Positions 26,030 through 33,165 of a stretch of 50,974 nt of DNA are shown here, one piece after another. How positions within the stretch are numbered: position 1 is the first letter of the stretch; every line of letters begins with the position of its first letter. Made by a program: the position numbers and the translations under genes. The stretch comes from Lachnospiraceae bacterium (GTDB lineage: Bacteria; Bacillota; Clostridia; Lachnospirales; Lachnospiraceae): assembly GCA_017444015.1 (NCBI GenBank), contig JAFSXN010000123.1:1-50974 (forward strand), in the 5' to 3' direction. The notes beneath the pieces were generated by a model. The model was not told the DNA's origin, did no database searches, and saw only the letters and a program-made list of their open reading frames with translations.

Positions 26030-26060
26030 GTTGTAACATATCCACCGGTGGACATGTCAA
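26030..26060 (-). promoter_or_regulatory. MerR-type promoter of the NRPS operon
   Basis: On the minus strand TTGACA (26055-26060), a 19-bp spacer, then TACAAC (26030-26035). The plus-strand spacer ACATATCCACCGGTGGACA holds the perfect dyad TCCACCGGTGGA. It differs from the merR promoter spacer at two positions only, A to C and T to G, placed symmetrically so that both dyads remain perfect. The leader to the ATG at 25952 is about 70 bases. Confidence 0.8.
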
Positions 26061-26119
26061 TAGTTTTCATCATTCAGATACTTAATTAGCATATTCTCCC
26101 AGGCTCCTCAATACTTTGT

Positions 26120-26180
26120 GTCAAATTGGTACTGATTTACGTCAAATTTGTAATCCGGGACGGATATGATGTATTATAAT
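26120..26180 (+). promoter_or_regulatory. LytTR-type direct repeats and promoter of the two-component genes
   Basis: GTCAAATTGGTA (26120-26131) and GTCAAATTTGTA (26141-26152) match at 11 of 12 positions with a 21-bp period, the spacing typical of LytTR regulator sites. They lie just upstream of TATAAT (26175-26180), which has no recognisable -35, as expected for an activator-dependent promoter. Single related sequences occur at 3-14 and 1893-1904. Autoactivation by the adjacent regulator is inferred. Confidence 0.6.
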
Positions 26181-26209
26181 CACATATATGTTGGAAAGGA
26201 AACACAACC

Positions 26210-26935
26210 ATGCTTAACATAGCGCTTGTGGACGATGACCTGACTGAGCTTTCCTCCACCCGCCTGCAAATTGAACACTGGCGAAACGGACCGGCACAGC
26301 TTTCCACCTTCTCCTCTGCCCGGGAACTGCTGAACGCCATGGAAAGCGGAGGAGAATTTGATCTCTATCTGTTAGATGTGATCATGCCTGAAATGGACGG
26401 TATTGAGCTGGGACGCGTGATCCGTAAAAAGGACAGGGACGGGGCGATCGTATTCTTGACGACCTCGCCGGACTTCGCGCTTCAGAGCTATGAGGTCTGG
26501 CCGTTACAATATCTGTTAAAGCCCGTGGATGCGGGGATGCTCTGGCAGGTGCTCGACCGGGCGGAAGAAAGTCAAAGCAGACAAACGGCCGGTATTCTGG
26601 TTCATACCCGTTCGGGGGATGTATTTTTACAGCTCAGCGACATTTTATACGCGGAAAAAACAGGCCGTTTTATCCGTTACATCTGCCGCGGTCAAAGCAT
26701 AGAGAGTGTAACGTTGATCGGGTCCTTTCGCGAGGCTGTGGAACCGTTGCTTGAAGACGGCCGCTTCGTACTTTGCGGGGCGAGCTTTGCCGTTAATCTG
26801 GCAGAGCTGTCGCTTGTGGACAAGACCGGGGCGGTATTGTCTTCGGGGATCCGGCTGGAAATGCCAAGAAGAGCTGTTTCCGCCCTGCGAAGCAGCTGGA
26901 TGGCCTATTGTCTCGGAGAAAGGGGAAACGAATGA
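26210..26935 (+). CDS. LytTR-family response regulator
   Basis: The 241-residue protein has a receiver domain (1-120) with acidic residues DDD at 8-10, phospho-acceptor Asp56 in LLDVIMPEMDG, and the conserved Lys in LLKP. The LytTR DNA-binding domain follows at about 128-235 (ILYAEKTGRFIRYICRG, then SFREAVEPLLEDGRFVLCGASFAVNL). LytTR proteins act as AgrA-like activators of peptide or virulence loci by binding paired direct repeats. It is translationally coupled to the kinase (stop and start share ATGA) and is divergent from the NRPS operon, whose ATG is 257 bp away. Confidence 0.93.
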   Translation: MLNIALVDDDLTELSSTRLQIEHWRNGPAQLSTFSSARELLNAMESGGEFDLYLLDVIMPEMDGIELGRVIRKKDRDGAIVFLTTSPDFALQSYEVWPLQYLLKPVDAGMLWQVLDRAEESQSRQTAGILVHTRSGDVFLQLSDILYAEKTGRFIRYICRGQSIESVTLIGSFREAVEPLLEDGRFVLCGASFAVNLAELSLVDKTGAVLSSGIRLEMPRRAVSALRSSWMAYCLGERGNE

Positions 26936-28230
26936 ATCATGTCAGTATTCTCAACGTCCTAAGCGGTGTATTCGTACTGGTCAGCGGAGCCGTTCAGACC
27001 ATATGCTTTGTAGAGTCCCGCTTCTCCCGTAAAAAAACTCTTCTGCTGTGCCTTTTGTTTTTCATCCCCTTAACTATCCTGGATCTGGCCTTTTATATCC
27101 GCTACGGCTCGGAGCGCGGCGGACAGCTTTCTCTGTTCATCAATACCCTGCCGGGGCTCATGTTCTTCTGGTTCCTTTCCAGACACCGGGACGGACGGGT
27201 CATCTTCGCGTTTTTCTTTTCCCACATCATCGTCGGGGAAATCGTTTTACTGACCAATATCCCCAACGCGTATCTCACTCCCGAAAGCTGCCTGATCAAT
27301 TTCTTTGGGCGGCTCATCCTCTACCTGGCTCTTGGCTATGTGAGCTTCCGATATCTTCGTGAGCCTTTTTTCCGGGTCCTTAAGGGAGTGGACCGGGAAT
27401 GGGGCGCCTTTGCTTTTCTCCTTGCGATGTATTATCTGACAGCGATCCTTATGTTTAATTTCCCTACAACGATAACCTCCCGGCCGGAGGAATTACCTGC
27501 TATGCTCTTTTTCCTGGCGCTTCTGCCGCTTACCTATTATCTTCTGTTTTCCTCTCTCCTCAGGGAGCTCAGGCTGTCCGAGGCCAGAGAGCAGGAGCAG
27601 CTTCTGACCGTACAGACCGAAGCGCTGAGGCACCGGATCGAGCAGACAGAATATATGGAGAAACAGCTTTCGATCCAGCGCCACGATCTCCGTCACCGCT
27701 TCCAGACGCTGCACGCGATGCTCAAGCGCGGCGAAACGGACGAGGCGCTTCGATATGTCGATGCCTCAACGGAGATACTCGCGGAAACAAAGCCCCGCAG
27801 ATGGTGCGAGAATATCGTTCTGGACGCGATGTTTGCTTCGTATTTCGGCACAGCGGAGGCAGAGGGGATCCGAATCGAGGCCTCGCTTGATGTACCAAAG
27901 GATCTCAGAGTATCCGCGGCTGAGCTCTCGACAGTATTTGCAAACGCGCTGGAAAACGCGATAAAGGCCGTTCAAAAGCTTCCGAAGGAAAAACGGGTCA
28001 TCCGCTGCAAGTGCATAAGACATCCGCAGGTTATGTTCAGCGTCAGCAATCCCTATGAAGACGAGATACATTTTGACGACGAGGGTCGTCCCATCGCGTC
28101 GGAAAGCGCCAATATCAACGGGCACGGCGTCGGAACGATCTCCATTGCGGCCTACTGTGAGAAGTACGGCGCTTTCTGCGAATACGAGGCGTTGGATGGG
28201 TGGTTCACTCTCCGCGTCATGCAGCCCTGA
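26932..28230 (+). CDS. Seven-TM GHKL sensor histidine kinase (AgrC-like)
   Basis: Start is the ATG at 26932, overlapping the regulator stop; in-frame starts upstream lie inside the regulator gene. The 432-residue protein has seven membrane helices over about residues 5-215, a linker coiled coil, an H-box SIQRHDLRHRFQTLHAML around His250, an N-box FANALENAIKAV, and a GHKL G-box NINGHGVGTISIAAYCEKYG. AgrC-type kinases of this layout usually sense a peptide or other membrane-soluble signal. No AgrB/AgrD genes are visible, so the signal is unknown; the NRPS product is one candidate because of the shared intergenic region. Confidence 0.92.
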   Translation: MNHVSILNVLSGVFVLVSGAVQTICFVESRFSRKKTLLLCLLFFIPLTILDLAFYIRYGSERGGQLSLFINTLPGLMFFWFLSRHRDGRVIFAFFFSHIIVGEIVLLTNIPNAYLTPESCLINFFGRLILYLALGYVSFRYLREPFFRVLKGVDREWGAFAFLLAMYYLTAILMFNFPTTITSRPEELPAMLFFLALLPLTYYLLFSSLLRELRLSEAREQEQLLTVQTEALRHRIEQTEYMEKQLSIQRHDLRHRFQTLHAMLKRGETDEALRYVDASTEILAETKPRRWCENIVLDAMFASYFGTAEAEGIRIEASLDVPKDLRVSAAELSTVFANALENAIKAVQKLPKEKRVIRCKCIRHPQVMFSVSNPYEDEIHFDDEGRPIASESANINGHGVGTISIAAYCEKYGAFCEYEALDGWFTLRVMQP

Positions 28231-28258
28231 GATCAAAAACGAATATTATTTATGCGCG

Positions 28259-28298
28259 CGATTGCGGTAAGGAAGGCGCTTTCAGCGCTCCGCAATCG
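28259..28298. repeat. Cruciform-like inverted repeat
   Basis: CGATTGCGG (28259-28267) pairs with CCGCAATCG (28290-28298), with a smaller GCGC hairpin in its loop. It lies 29 bp past the kinase stop. Confidence 0.55.
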
Positions 28299-28306
28299 GC
28301 GCAGGC

Positions 28307-28328
28307 GGAAACGAATAAATTCGTTTCC
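28307..28328 (+). terminator. Stem-loop ending the two-component operon
   Basis: GGAAACGAA (28307-28315), four-base loop, TTCGTTTCC (28320-28328), followed by TATAAAAATTTC. The U-tract is weak, so termination strength is uncertain. Confidence 0.5.
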
Positions 28329-28342
28329 TATAAAAATTTCTG

Positions 28343-28371
28343 TTGCTTTTTAGCGGATTATTTAATATAAT
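28343..28371 (+). promoter_or_regulatory. Promoter of tRNA-Thr
   Basis: TTGCTT (28343-28348), 17-bp spacer, TATAAT (28366-28371), 43 bp before the mature tRNA end. Confidence 0.75.
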
Positions 28372-28414
28372 ATCAGAGTCGTCGATTTGAGAGCTGCCTC
28401 TCAGACGAAGACGT

Positions 28415-28487
<73 letters not shown>

Positions 28488-28512
28488 GTTCATATCAGGT
28501 ATATGATGAAAA

Positions 28513-28553
28513 GAAGAAGCATCCTGTCTATTCCTTCAGGATGCTTCTTCTTT
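28513..28553 (+). terminator. Terminator of the tRNA-Thr transcript
   Basis: GAAGAAGCATCCTG (28513-28526) pairs perfectly with CAGGATGCTTCTTC (28537-28550), followed by TTTAT. Confidence 0.85.
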
Positions 28554-28678
28554 ATGCGCACGCCCGCGTATGGTAATTTTCCGGCTGAAGCCGGACGCGG
28601 GTGCGCAACCCATGATTGCGTAGCAATCATCGGGCGGCGCGGGCGAGCAGGAGGGAAAAGCGTCCTCCGACTCGATTT
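28554..28678 (+). repeat. 125-bp structured repeat, copy R1
   Basis: It is nearly identical, in opposite orientation, to 32094-32218. It contains stacked hairpins: an outer TGCGCAC..CCCGCGT/ACGCGGGTGCGCA stem around TCCGGC-TGAA-GCCGGA, then ATGATTGC-GTA-GCAATCAT, then GGAGG/CCTCC. It fills the gap between the tRNA terminator and the stop codon of the symporter gene. An open reading frame runs through it but is a by-product of the repeat. Confidence 0.85.
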
Positions 28679-28679
28679 A

Positions 28680-30212
28680 TTATTCCATCCCGTTCTTCAC
28701 AGCTTCCGCCGCTTCCGCCTGGTACTCCGGGAAATAGGAAAGCATGGGTTCGATATCCTTTCCCTTGATCTTCCGGTCGATATAGTTTCGAAGGATCGAA
28801 ACCACTACGGGCGACAGCGCGATAACGCCGATGAGGTTTGGCAGCATCATCAGTCCGTTGAAGGTATCGGAAATATCCCAGGCAAGGGACGAGGTCATCA
28901 CCGAGCCGGAAACGATCATCAGAACGAAGATCACCCGGTAGATCTTGACCCCGGTCAGGCCAAACAGATATTCCGTCGCCTTGCTGCCATAGTGCGACCA
29001 GCCAAGGACCGTCGTAAAGGCAAAGAGCAGAACCGCGATCGCGACAAACCACTCGCCGAACTTTCCAAAGACATTTCCGAAGGCCTGGGCGACCAGGGTC
29101 GCATCCGAAACGCCCTCCTGAACAAGCCCGGTGGAAAGATCAATATACCCCGAGGAAAGCACAACGATCGCCGTCATCGTACAAACCACGAACGTATCCG
29201 CAAAGACCTCAAAGATCCCCCAGAGCCCCTGCTTGATGGGCTCCTTGACGTTGGAATTGGAATGGACCATAACGGAGGAGCCAAGACCCGCTTCATTGGA
29301 GAAAACGCCTCTCTTGCAGCCCTGCTGTACGACCGTCATGATCGCGACTCCCGCGGCACCGCCTGCAGCGGCCCGGATTCCAAAGGCAAACCTGAAGATC
29401 GAAGCGATCATCGGACCGATGGATCCGATATGAACGATCAAAATGATCAGAGAGCCGATGATATAGATGATCGCCATAAACGGAACGACCCGCTCCGCTA
29501 CCGTCGCGATCCTCTGTAAGCCGCCGATAATGATCACGGCCCCGATGATCATCAGAACCACTCCGATCGTCAGCGCTACCACCGATACATTCCCAAAGTA
29601 AGCGGTTTTGGAAGAATCCGAAAAGAACGCGGACTCCAGATTCAGAGTAATCTTATTGATCTGTCCCATATTCCCGATCCCGAAGGACGCCAACATCGCG
29701 AATACCGCAAACAGTCCGGCAAGAAAGCTGCCGACCTTTTCATAGCCGATGATCTTTCCCAAACCGTCCTTTAAGTAGTACATCGCTCCGCCTGACCACT
29801 CGCCGTCTGGATTCCTTCTCCGGTAGTAGATCCCCAGCACATTTTCCGAGAAATTCGTCATCATACCGAAGAACGCGGCGACCCACATCCAGAACACCGC
29901 GCCGGGGCCTCCGATACAGATCGCGGCGGAAACACCAGCGATATTCCCGGTCCCGATGGTTGCCGCAAGCGCCGTACAAAGCGCCTGAAACTGGGATACC
30001 GAGCCCTCTTCCTCTTTGTTGTGGGAGGATTTCTCAAAAACCGCTCCGATGGTCTTTTTCATCCAGTGCTTAAAGTGCCTGACCTGAAAGAAATCAAGTA
30101 AGATCGTCATAAGCACGCCGGTACCGATCAGAAGCGCAAGTCCGATCTGTACCCAGACAAAGGAATTGATGGAATCATTTACCCTTGTCAGATTGTCAAT
30201 AAAGTTCTCCAT
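28680..30212 (-). CDS. Sodium:alanine/glycine symporter (AGCS family)
   Basis: Start is ATG 30212 after AGAGGAG (510 residues, normal family length). It has about eleven membrane helices and the family segments ATIGTGNIAGVSAAICIGGP, SGGAMYYLKDGL and NEAGLGSS, which line the substrate and Na+ path of AlsT/DagA-type carriers that import alanine, glycine or similar small amino acids. It is preceded by the terminator of the STAS gene, so it should have its own promoter in the short gap or be expressed by readthrough. A long opposite-strand frame across this gene is a shadow. Confidence 0.93.
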   Translation of the reverse strand: MENFIDNLTRVNDSINSFVWVQIGLALLIGTGVLMTILLDFFQVRHFKHWMKKTIGAVFEKSSHNKEEEGSVSQFQALCTALAATIGTGNIAGVSAAICIGGPGAVFWMWVAAFFGMMTNFSENVLGIYYRRRNPDGEWSGGAMYYLKDGLGKIIGYEKVGSFLAGLFAVFAMLASFGIGNMGQINKITLNLESAFFSDSSKTAYFGNVSVVALTIGVVLMIIGAVIIIGGLQRIATVAERVVPFMAIIYIIGSLIILIVHIGSIGPMIASIFRFAFGIRAAAGGAAGVAIMTVVQQGCKRGVFSNEAGLGSSVMVHSNSNVKEPIKQGLWGIFEVFADTFVVCTMTAIVVLSSGYIDLSTGLVQEGVSDATLVAQAFGNVFGKFGEWFVAIAVLLFAFTTVLGWSHYGSKATEYLFGLTGVKIYRVIFVLMIVSGSVMTSSLAWDISDTFNGLMMLPNLIGVIALSPVVVSILRNYIDRKIKGKDIEPMLSYFPEYQAEAAEAVKNGME

Positions 30213-30232
30213 AATATTTCTCCTCTCTCTAA

Positions 30233-30270
30233 TCATGAAAGGCGTTCCCTCCGGAACGCCTTTTATGATT
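30233..30270 (-). terminator. Bidirectional-looking terminator between STAS and symporter genes
   Basis: AAAGGCGTTCC (30238-30248) pairs with GGAACGCCTTT (30253-30263) around a four-base loop, with T-rich flanks on both strands. It lies 23 bp past the STAS stop. Confidence 0.85.
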
Positions 30271-30292
30271 CCTAACTATATCGGAATATCTA

Positions 30293-30595
30293 TCATTCGA
30301 TATCCAGAATATCACTGAACCCGGTCACGTCAAAGATCTCCCGGATCTCGTCATTCGCGTTTTTAATCTTCATCGCCCCACCCGCCTTCTTATTCATCGT
30401 CTTCTGGGCGGAAAGCAGAACTCTGAGTCCCGCGGATGAAATATAAGCAAGCTCTTTAAAATCAAAGGAAAGAGAGTTGATTCCCTCGAGCGAACTCTTT
30501 AATTCCTCTTCTAACTCCGGCGCTGTCGTTGTATCGAGTCTTCCGGAAAGAGAGATCGTCAGAGCATCTCCGTCTGCTGTCTTATTAATCGTCAT
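30293..30595 (-). CDS. STAS-domain anti-sigma-factor antagonist
   Basis: A 100-residue protein starting at ATG 30595 after AGGAGG. It is a single STAS domain (TISLSGRLDTTTAPELEEEL, then AYISSAGLRVLLSAQK, with the conserved Ser at 53/54 that RsbW/SpoIIAB-type kinases phosphorylate). Family members release sigma factors or control partner proteins through this phosphorylation. No RsbW-like kinase gene is adjacent; the nearest such domain in the window is fused to the MATE exporter at 11867-13639, a possible but untested partner. Confidence 0.92.
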   Translation of the reverse strand: MTINKTADGDALTISLSGRLDTTTAPELEEELKSSLEGINSLSFDFKELAYISSAGLRVLLSAQKTMNKKAGGAMKIKNANDEIREIFDVTGFSDILDIE

Positions 30596-30697
30596 AACCT
30601 GTCCTCCTGCTGATCATTATTTTCCAGAGCAAAATGCTCTGATACCATACATCTTTTACAAAACCTTAACCATTTTATCAGATTAGACAGAAGAACG

Positions 30698-31972
30698 CTA
30701 CTGTTTTTTGAAAAAATCCAGAAGCTCCTCCGCCTGATCCAGCCTGCAATAGCAATCCACCTCATAGACGATCTGATCTTCAAGCATGGAATAATAATAG
30801 CTGCTGGAGAGAGCAAGGCACCTTCCCCTGTCGTCAAAGACCGGGCACCCGCTCTGGCCTTCCTTACTGCAGCGTTCAAAGACAAGGTAATTCTCATTAT
30901 CGTAAAAGCCTCTGCTGGCATCTTCCGCGTCAAAGCCCTGAAATACGGTCTCTCCGATCAGATCCTCCTCCTGATACCACCAGGCCGCGTATAAAAAGAC
31001 CTTCTCCCCCACAGAAAGTTCTTCATAATATTCCTTTTCAAAGCTGATCTCCCGAAGCGCAAGCAGCGTATCGACAGGAACATACTGCGTCCTGATCCGA
31101 AACATCGAAAGATCGCTTCGCGAATCCTTTGGAAAAACAGCCTCTGTCTGAACAGTGATCCTTGTCCCGTCAAAAAAGGTCAGCTCACTTGGGGCGTCTG
31201 CAATGGTCTGAAGAACGTGCTTAGCCGAAAGAAAGTAGATATAATCCGGCATGATCCGGTAAACGCAGGCGCTTCCGGTATAAAAGCTCCATTCGGAGGA
31301 TCTTCCGGAAAGATCCGCCGAAATATTTACAGAGACAGGCTCACAAAGCAACAGTGCCGCCTCGTGGTCCCGTTCTTTAAGAGGCTCATAGGAAAAATAT
31401 CCGTCCTCGATCAGAACATGAAGTCTTGAAAGGCTCTCCTGAACCCTGCCGGCCTGTCCCTCCTTTCGAATCAGCTCATAAACCGCCTCGATGTATCGCT
31501 CTCTGCTGTCAAGATAATGGCCCAGCGCCAGAAAATAGCCGGAGGCGCTCTCATAGTCTTCTGCCGCCATATAGTTAAGCGCGATCTTGTAGTTGCACTC
31601 CTTAAGCCTCCCTCTGGAATCCCGAAAGTCTGTCTCTCCAAGCGTCAAAAAGATCGCTTTGGCCTCTTCTGCTTCTCCGTCCCTAAGAAGCCTGTCCGCC
31701 TTCAGGTAGCGCGCGTTTAAGGTCTGCTCTGCGCTGTCTGCGTAGTAGCTTACCGTCTGATAATCCTTTATCGCTTCGTCATATTCTCCGATAGACACCT
31801 CCCTCTCCGCCCTTTGGTATACACGGTACGGATACAAAAGGCCGCAGGAAAGGATCCCGAAGGAAAAGACAAACAGCGCCATGGAAATAAAGGCGGAAAG
31901 TTCAAGTCTCTCAACCTGTTCGATATTCAATTCCTCATAAAGAAGAACAAATTCTTCGTCGGATAAACCCAT
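30698..31972 (-). CDS. Membrane-anchored TPR protein with trypsin-like protease domain
   Basis: The 424-residue protein starts at ATG 31972 after GGAGA. A membrane helix lies at about 24-46; helical TPR-like repeats cover about 50-200 (EREVSIGEYDEAIKDYQTVS, MAAEDYESASGYFLALG). The C-terminal half looks like a chymotrypsin-fold peptidase with a complete candidate triad: His252 in LSAKHVL, Asp287 in RSDLSMFRI, Ser374 in GQSGCPVFD. The topology puts TPR and protease outside the cell if the N-terminus is inside. The substrate is unknown. It could also be a protease-fold binding protein, but the retained triad argues for activity. It lies about 100 bp upstream of the STAS gene on the same strand. 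Confidence 0.75.
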   Translation of the reverse strand: MGLSDEEFVLLYEELNIEQVERLELSAFISMALFVFSFGILSCGLLYPYRVYQRAEREVSIGEYDEAIKDYQTVSYYADSAEQTLNARYLKADRLLRDGEAEEAKAIFLTLGETDFRDSRGRLKECNYKIALNYMAAEDYESASGYFLALGHYLDSRERYIEAVYELIRKEGQAGRVQESLSRLHVLIEDGYFSYEPLKERDHEAALLLCEPVSVNISADLSGRSSEWSFYTGSACVYRIMPDYIYFLSAKHVLQTIADAPSELTFFDGTRITVQTEAVFPKDSRSDLSMFRIRTQYVPVDTLLALREISFEKEYYEELSVGEKVFLYAAWWYQEEDLIGETVFQGFDAEDASRGFYDNENYLVFERCSKEGQSGCPVFDDRGRCLALSSSYYYSMLEDQIVYEVDCYCRLDQAEELLDFFKKQ

Positions 31973-32093
31973 GGTTCTCCCTTACCCGCGATTTCGCAAT
32001 CGGGCAGGGAAAAGAGCCCATGCTCGATTGTCGCGTTTACCATCCCATGTGTGCCCGCGCAAGCTCGGCACCCGCTTGATGGCCATATCATGC

Positions 32094-32218
32094 AAATCGA
32101 GTAGGAGGAAGTTTTTCCCTCCTACTCGCCCGCGCCGCCCGATGATTGCTACGCAATCATGGGTTGCGCACCCGCGTCCGGCTTCTGCCGGAAAATTACC
32201 ATACGCGGGCGTGCGCAT
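32094..32218 (-). repeat. 125-bp structured repeat, copy R2
   Basis: This is the inverted partner of R1 (28554-28678), same length, with few differences. The last hairpin here is a perfect ten-base stem GAGTAGGAGG/CCTCCTACTC. The surrounding gap 31973-32287 has no convincing gene; the 78-codon minus-strand frame across it is repeat-derived. The rest of the gap holds further small palindromes such as CGATT-TCGC-AATCG near 31988. Confidence 0.85.
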
Positions 32219-32287
32219 AAGAAAATCCCCAGCATAAACCGGGGATATTATCTTACAATATCAAAAACACACCTTGCTGACGCGCTT

Positions 32288-32635
32288 TCAGCTTTCCTTC
32301 TCCTTTACGTTACCGGAAGCGGGGTCTCTTCGAAACAGCTTATCCCGGACAACTCCCTTCGGATCCGTGATCAGAAGACAGACAATCCAGATCACAAGCG
32401 CCAGAGCCACTACGGAAAGGCCTAAAAACGTATCATTTAACATATCCTGCGCCGGGGGATTAAAATACTCCGCGCCAAGCTCTAAATATTCCGAAACCGC
32501 GTCACAGAGCCACATTAAGGACGCGCCCCAGAACATAAAGCAAAGGATCCCAAGCCGCATCGTATTATCCGGGGCCTTTTTATACCAGAGCGCCGTCGTA
32601 ATAACAGCGGCAAATATCGTAATCAGTAGGGTCAT
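32288..32635 (-). CDS. Small membrane protein of unknown function
   Basis: The 115-residue product has three hydrophobic helices (MTLLITIFAAVITTALWY; MRLGILCFMFWGASLMWLCD; FLGLSVVALALVIWIVCLLI) and a charged C-terminal tail. It starts 7 bp after the upstream gene's stop, so the two are probably translated together. I recognise no family with confidence. Confidence 0.65.
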   Translation of the reverse strand: MTLLITIFAAVITTALWYKKAPDNTMRLGILCFMFWGASLMWLCDAVSEYLELGAEYFNPPAQDMLNDTFLGLSVVALALVIWIVCLLITDPKGVVRDKLFRRDPASGNVKEKES

Positions 32636-32641
32636 ACGAAG

Positions 32642-33088
32642 CTATTCCCTCTCTTTCTCTGAAGAAACCGTAAGGGCCTTTTTCTCTTTTTTAAAGGAAC
32701 GGATCGCTCTTTTTTCGATCGCGTCCGAAGCAAGGACCATACCGATCCAGACACCGGTAATAATAAGCGCCATAGAAACGCCTACCGTACCCATTTCATG
32801 GAGCATCTCCGCCTTGGCCGCGGGATCGCTCATCGCCGTAAGGAACGGGAAGAACAACGTCACCTCGCCGTGCCAGATATGCTCAAACATAAGCAGTACA
32901 GAGCCGCCCAAAAGGAGCTTTGTAAGCCAGGACAGCTTCTCGGAAAACGGGATCCGGTGCGCCTCGTCATAAACGAGTACCTCTCCCTCCCCTAAATTCG
33001 AGATCTCATTCTTCTCTGCGTTCTTTACGCCTTTATTCACTGCCGCGGATACGACCGCTTCTGCTGCCGGTACTAAAAAACAAGCCAT
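32642..33088 (-). CDS. Membrane protein of unknown function
   Basis: The 148-residue protein starts MACFLVPAAEAVVSAA after AGGAGG. It has a first hydrophobic segment at 3-17, a helix near 55-70 (WLTKLLLGGSVLLMFEHIWHG), one near 100-118 (VGVSMALIITGVWIGMVLAS), and a basic C-terminal tail. Proteins of this kind are conserved in Lachnospiraceae without known function. It forms a two-gene unit with the next gene. Confidence 0.65.
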   Translation of the reverse strand: MACFLVPAAEAVVSAAVNKGVKNAEKNEISNLGEGEVLVYDEAHRIPFSEKLSWLTKLLLGGSVLLMFEHIWHGEVTLFFPFLTAMSDPAAKAEMLHEMGTVGVSMALIITGVWIGMVLASDAIEKRAIRSFKKEKKALTVSSEKERE

Positions 33089-33165
33089 AACAAATCCTCC
33101 TCAAAATGATCGTAGAACCAACTAATTTAAATTATATCCAAAAGCCTTCCGTATGTCAAATTTCT

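Noticed and set aside
30213-30292. Glycine or other riboswitch before the amino-acid symporter
   Set aside because: The gap is only 80 bp and is mostly the terminator of the previous gene; no riboswitch core is visible.
31982-32218. 78-codon minus-strand frame in the R2 region
   Set aside because: The same peptide start arises in the R1 copy, so it is produced by the repeat; no ribosome site and no conservation outside the repeat.
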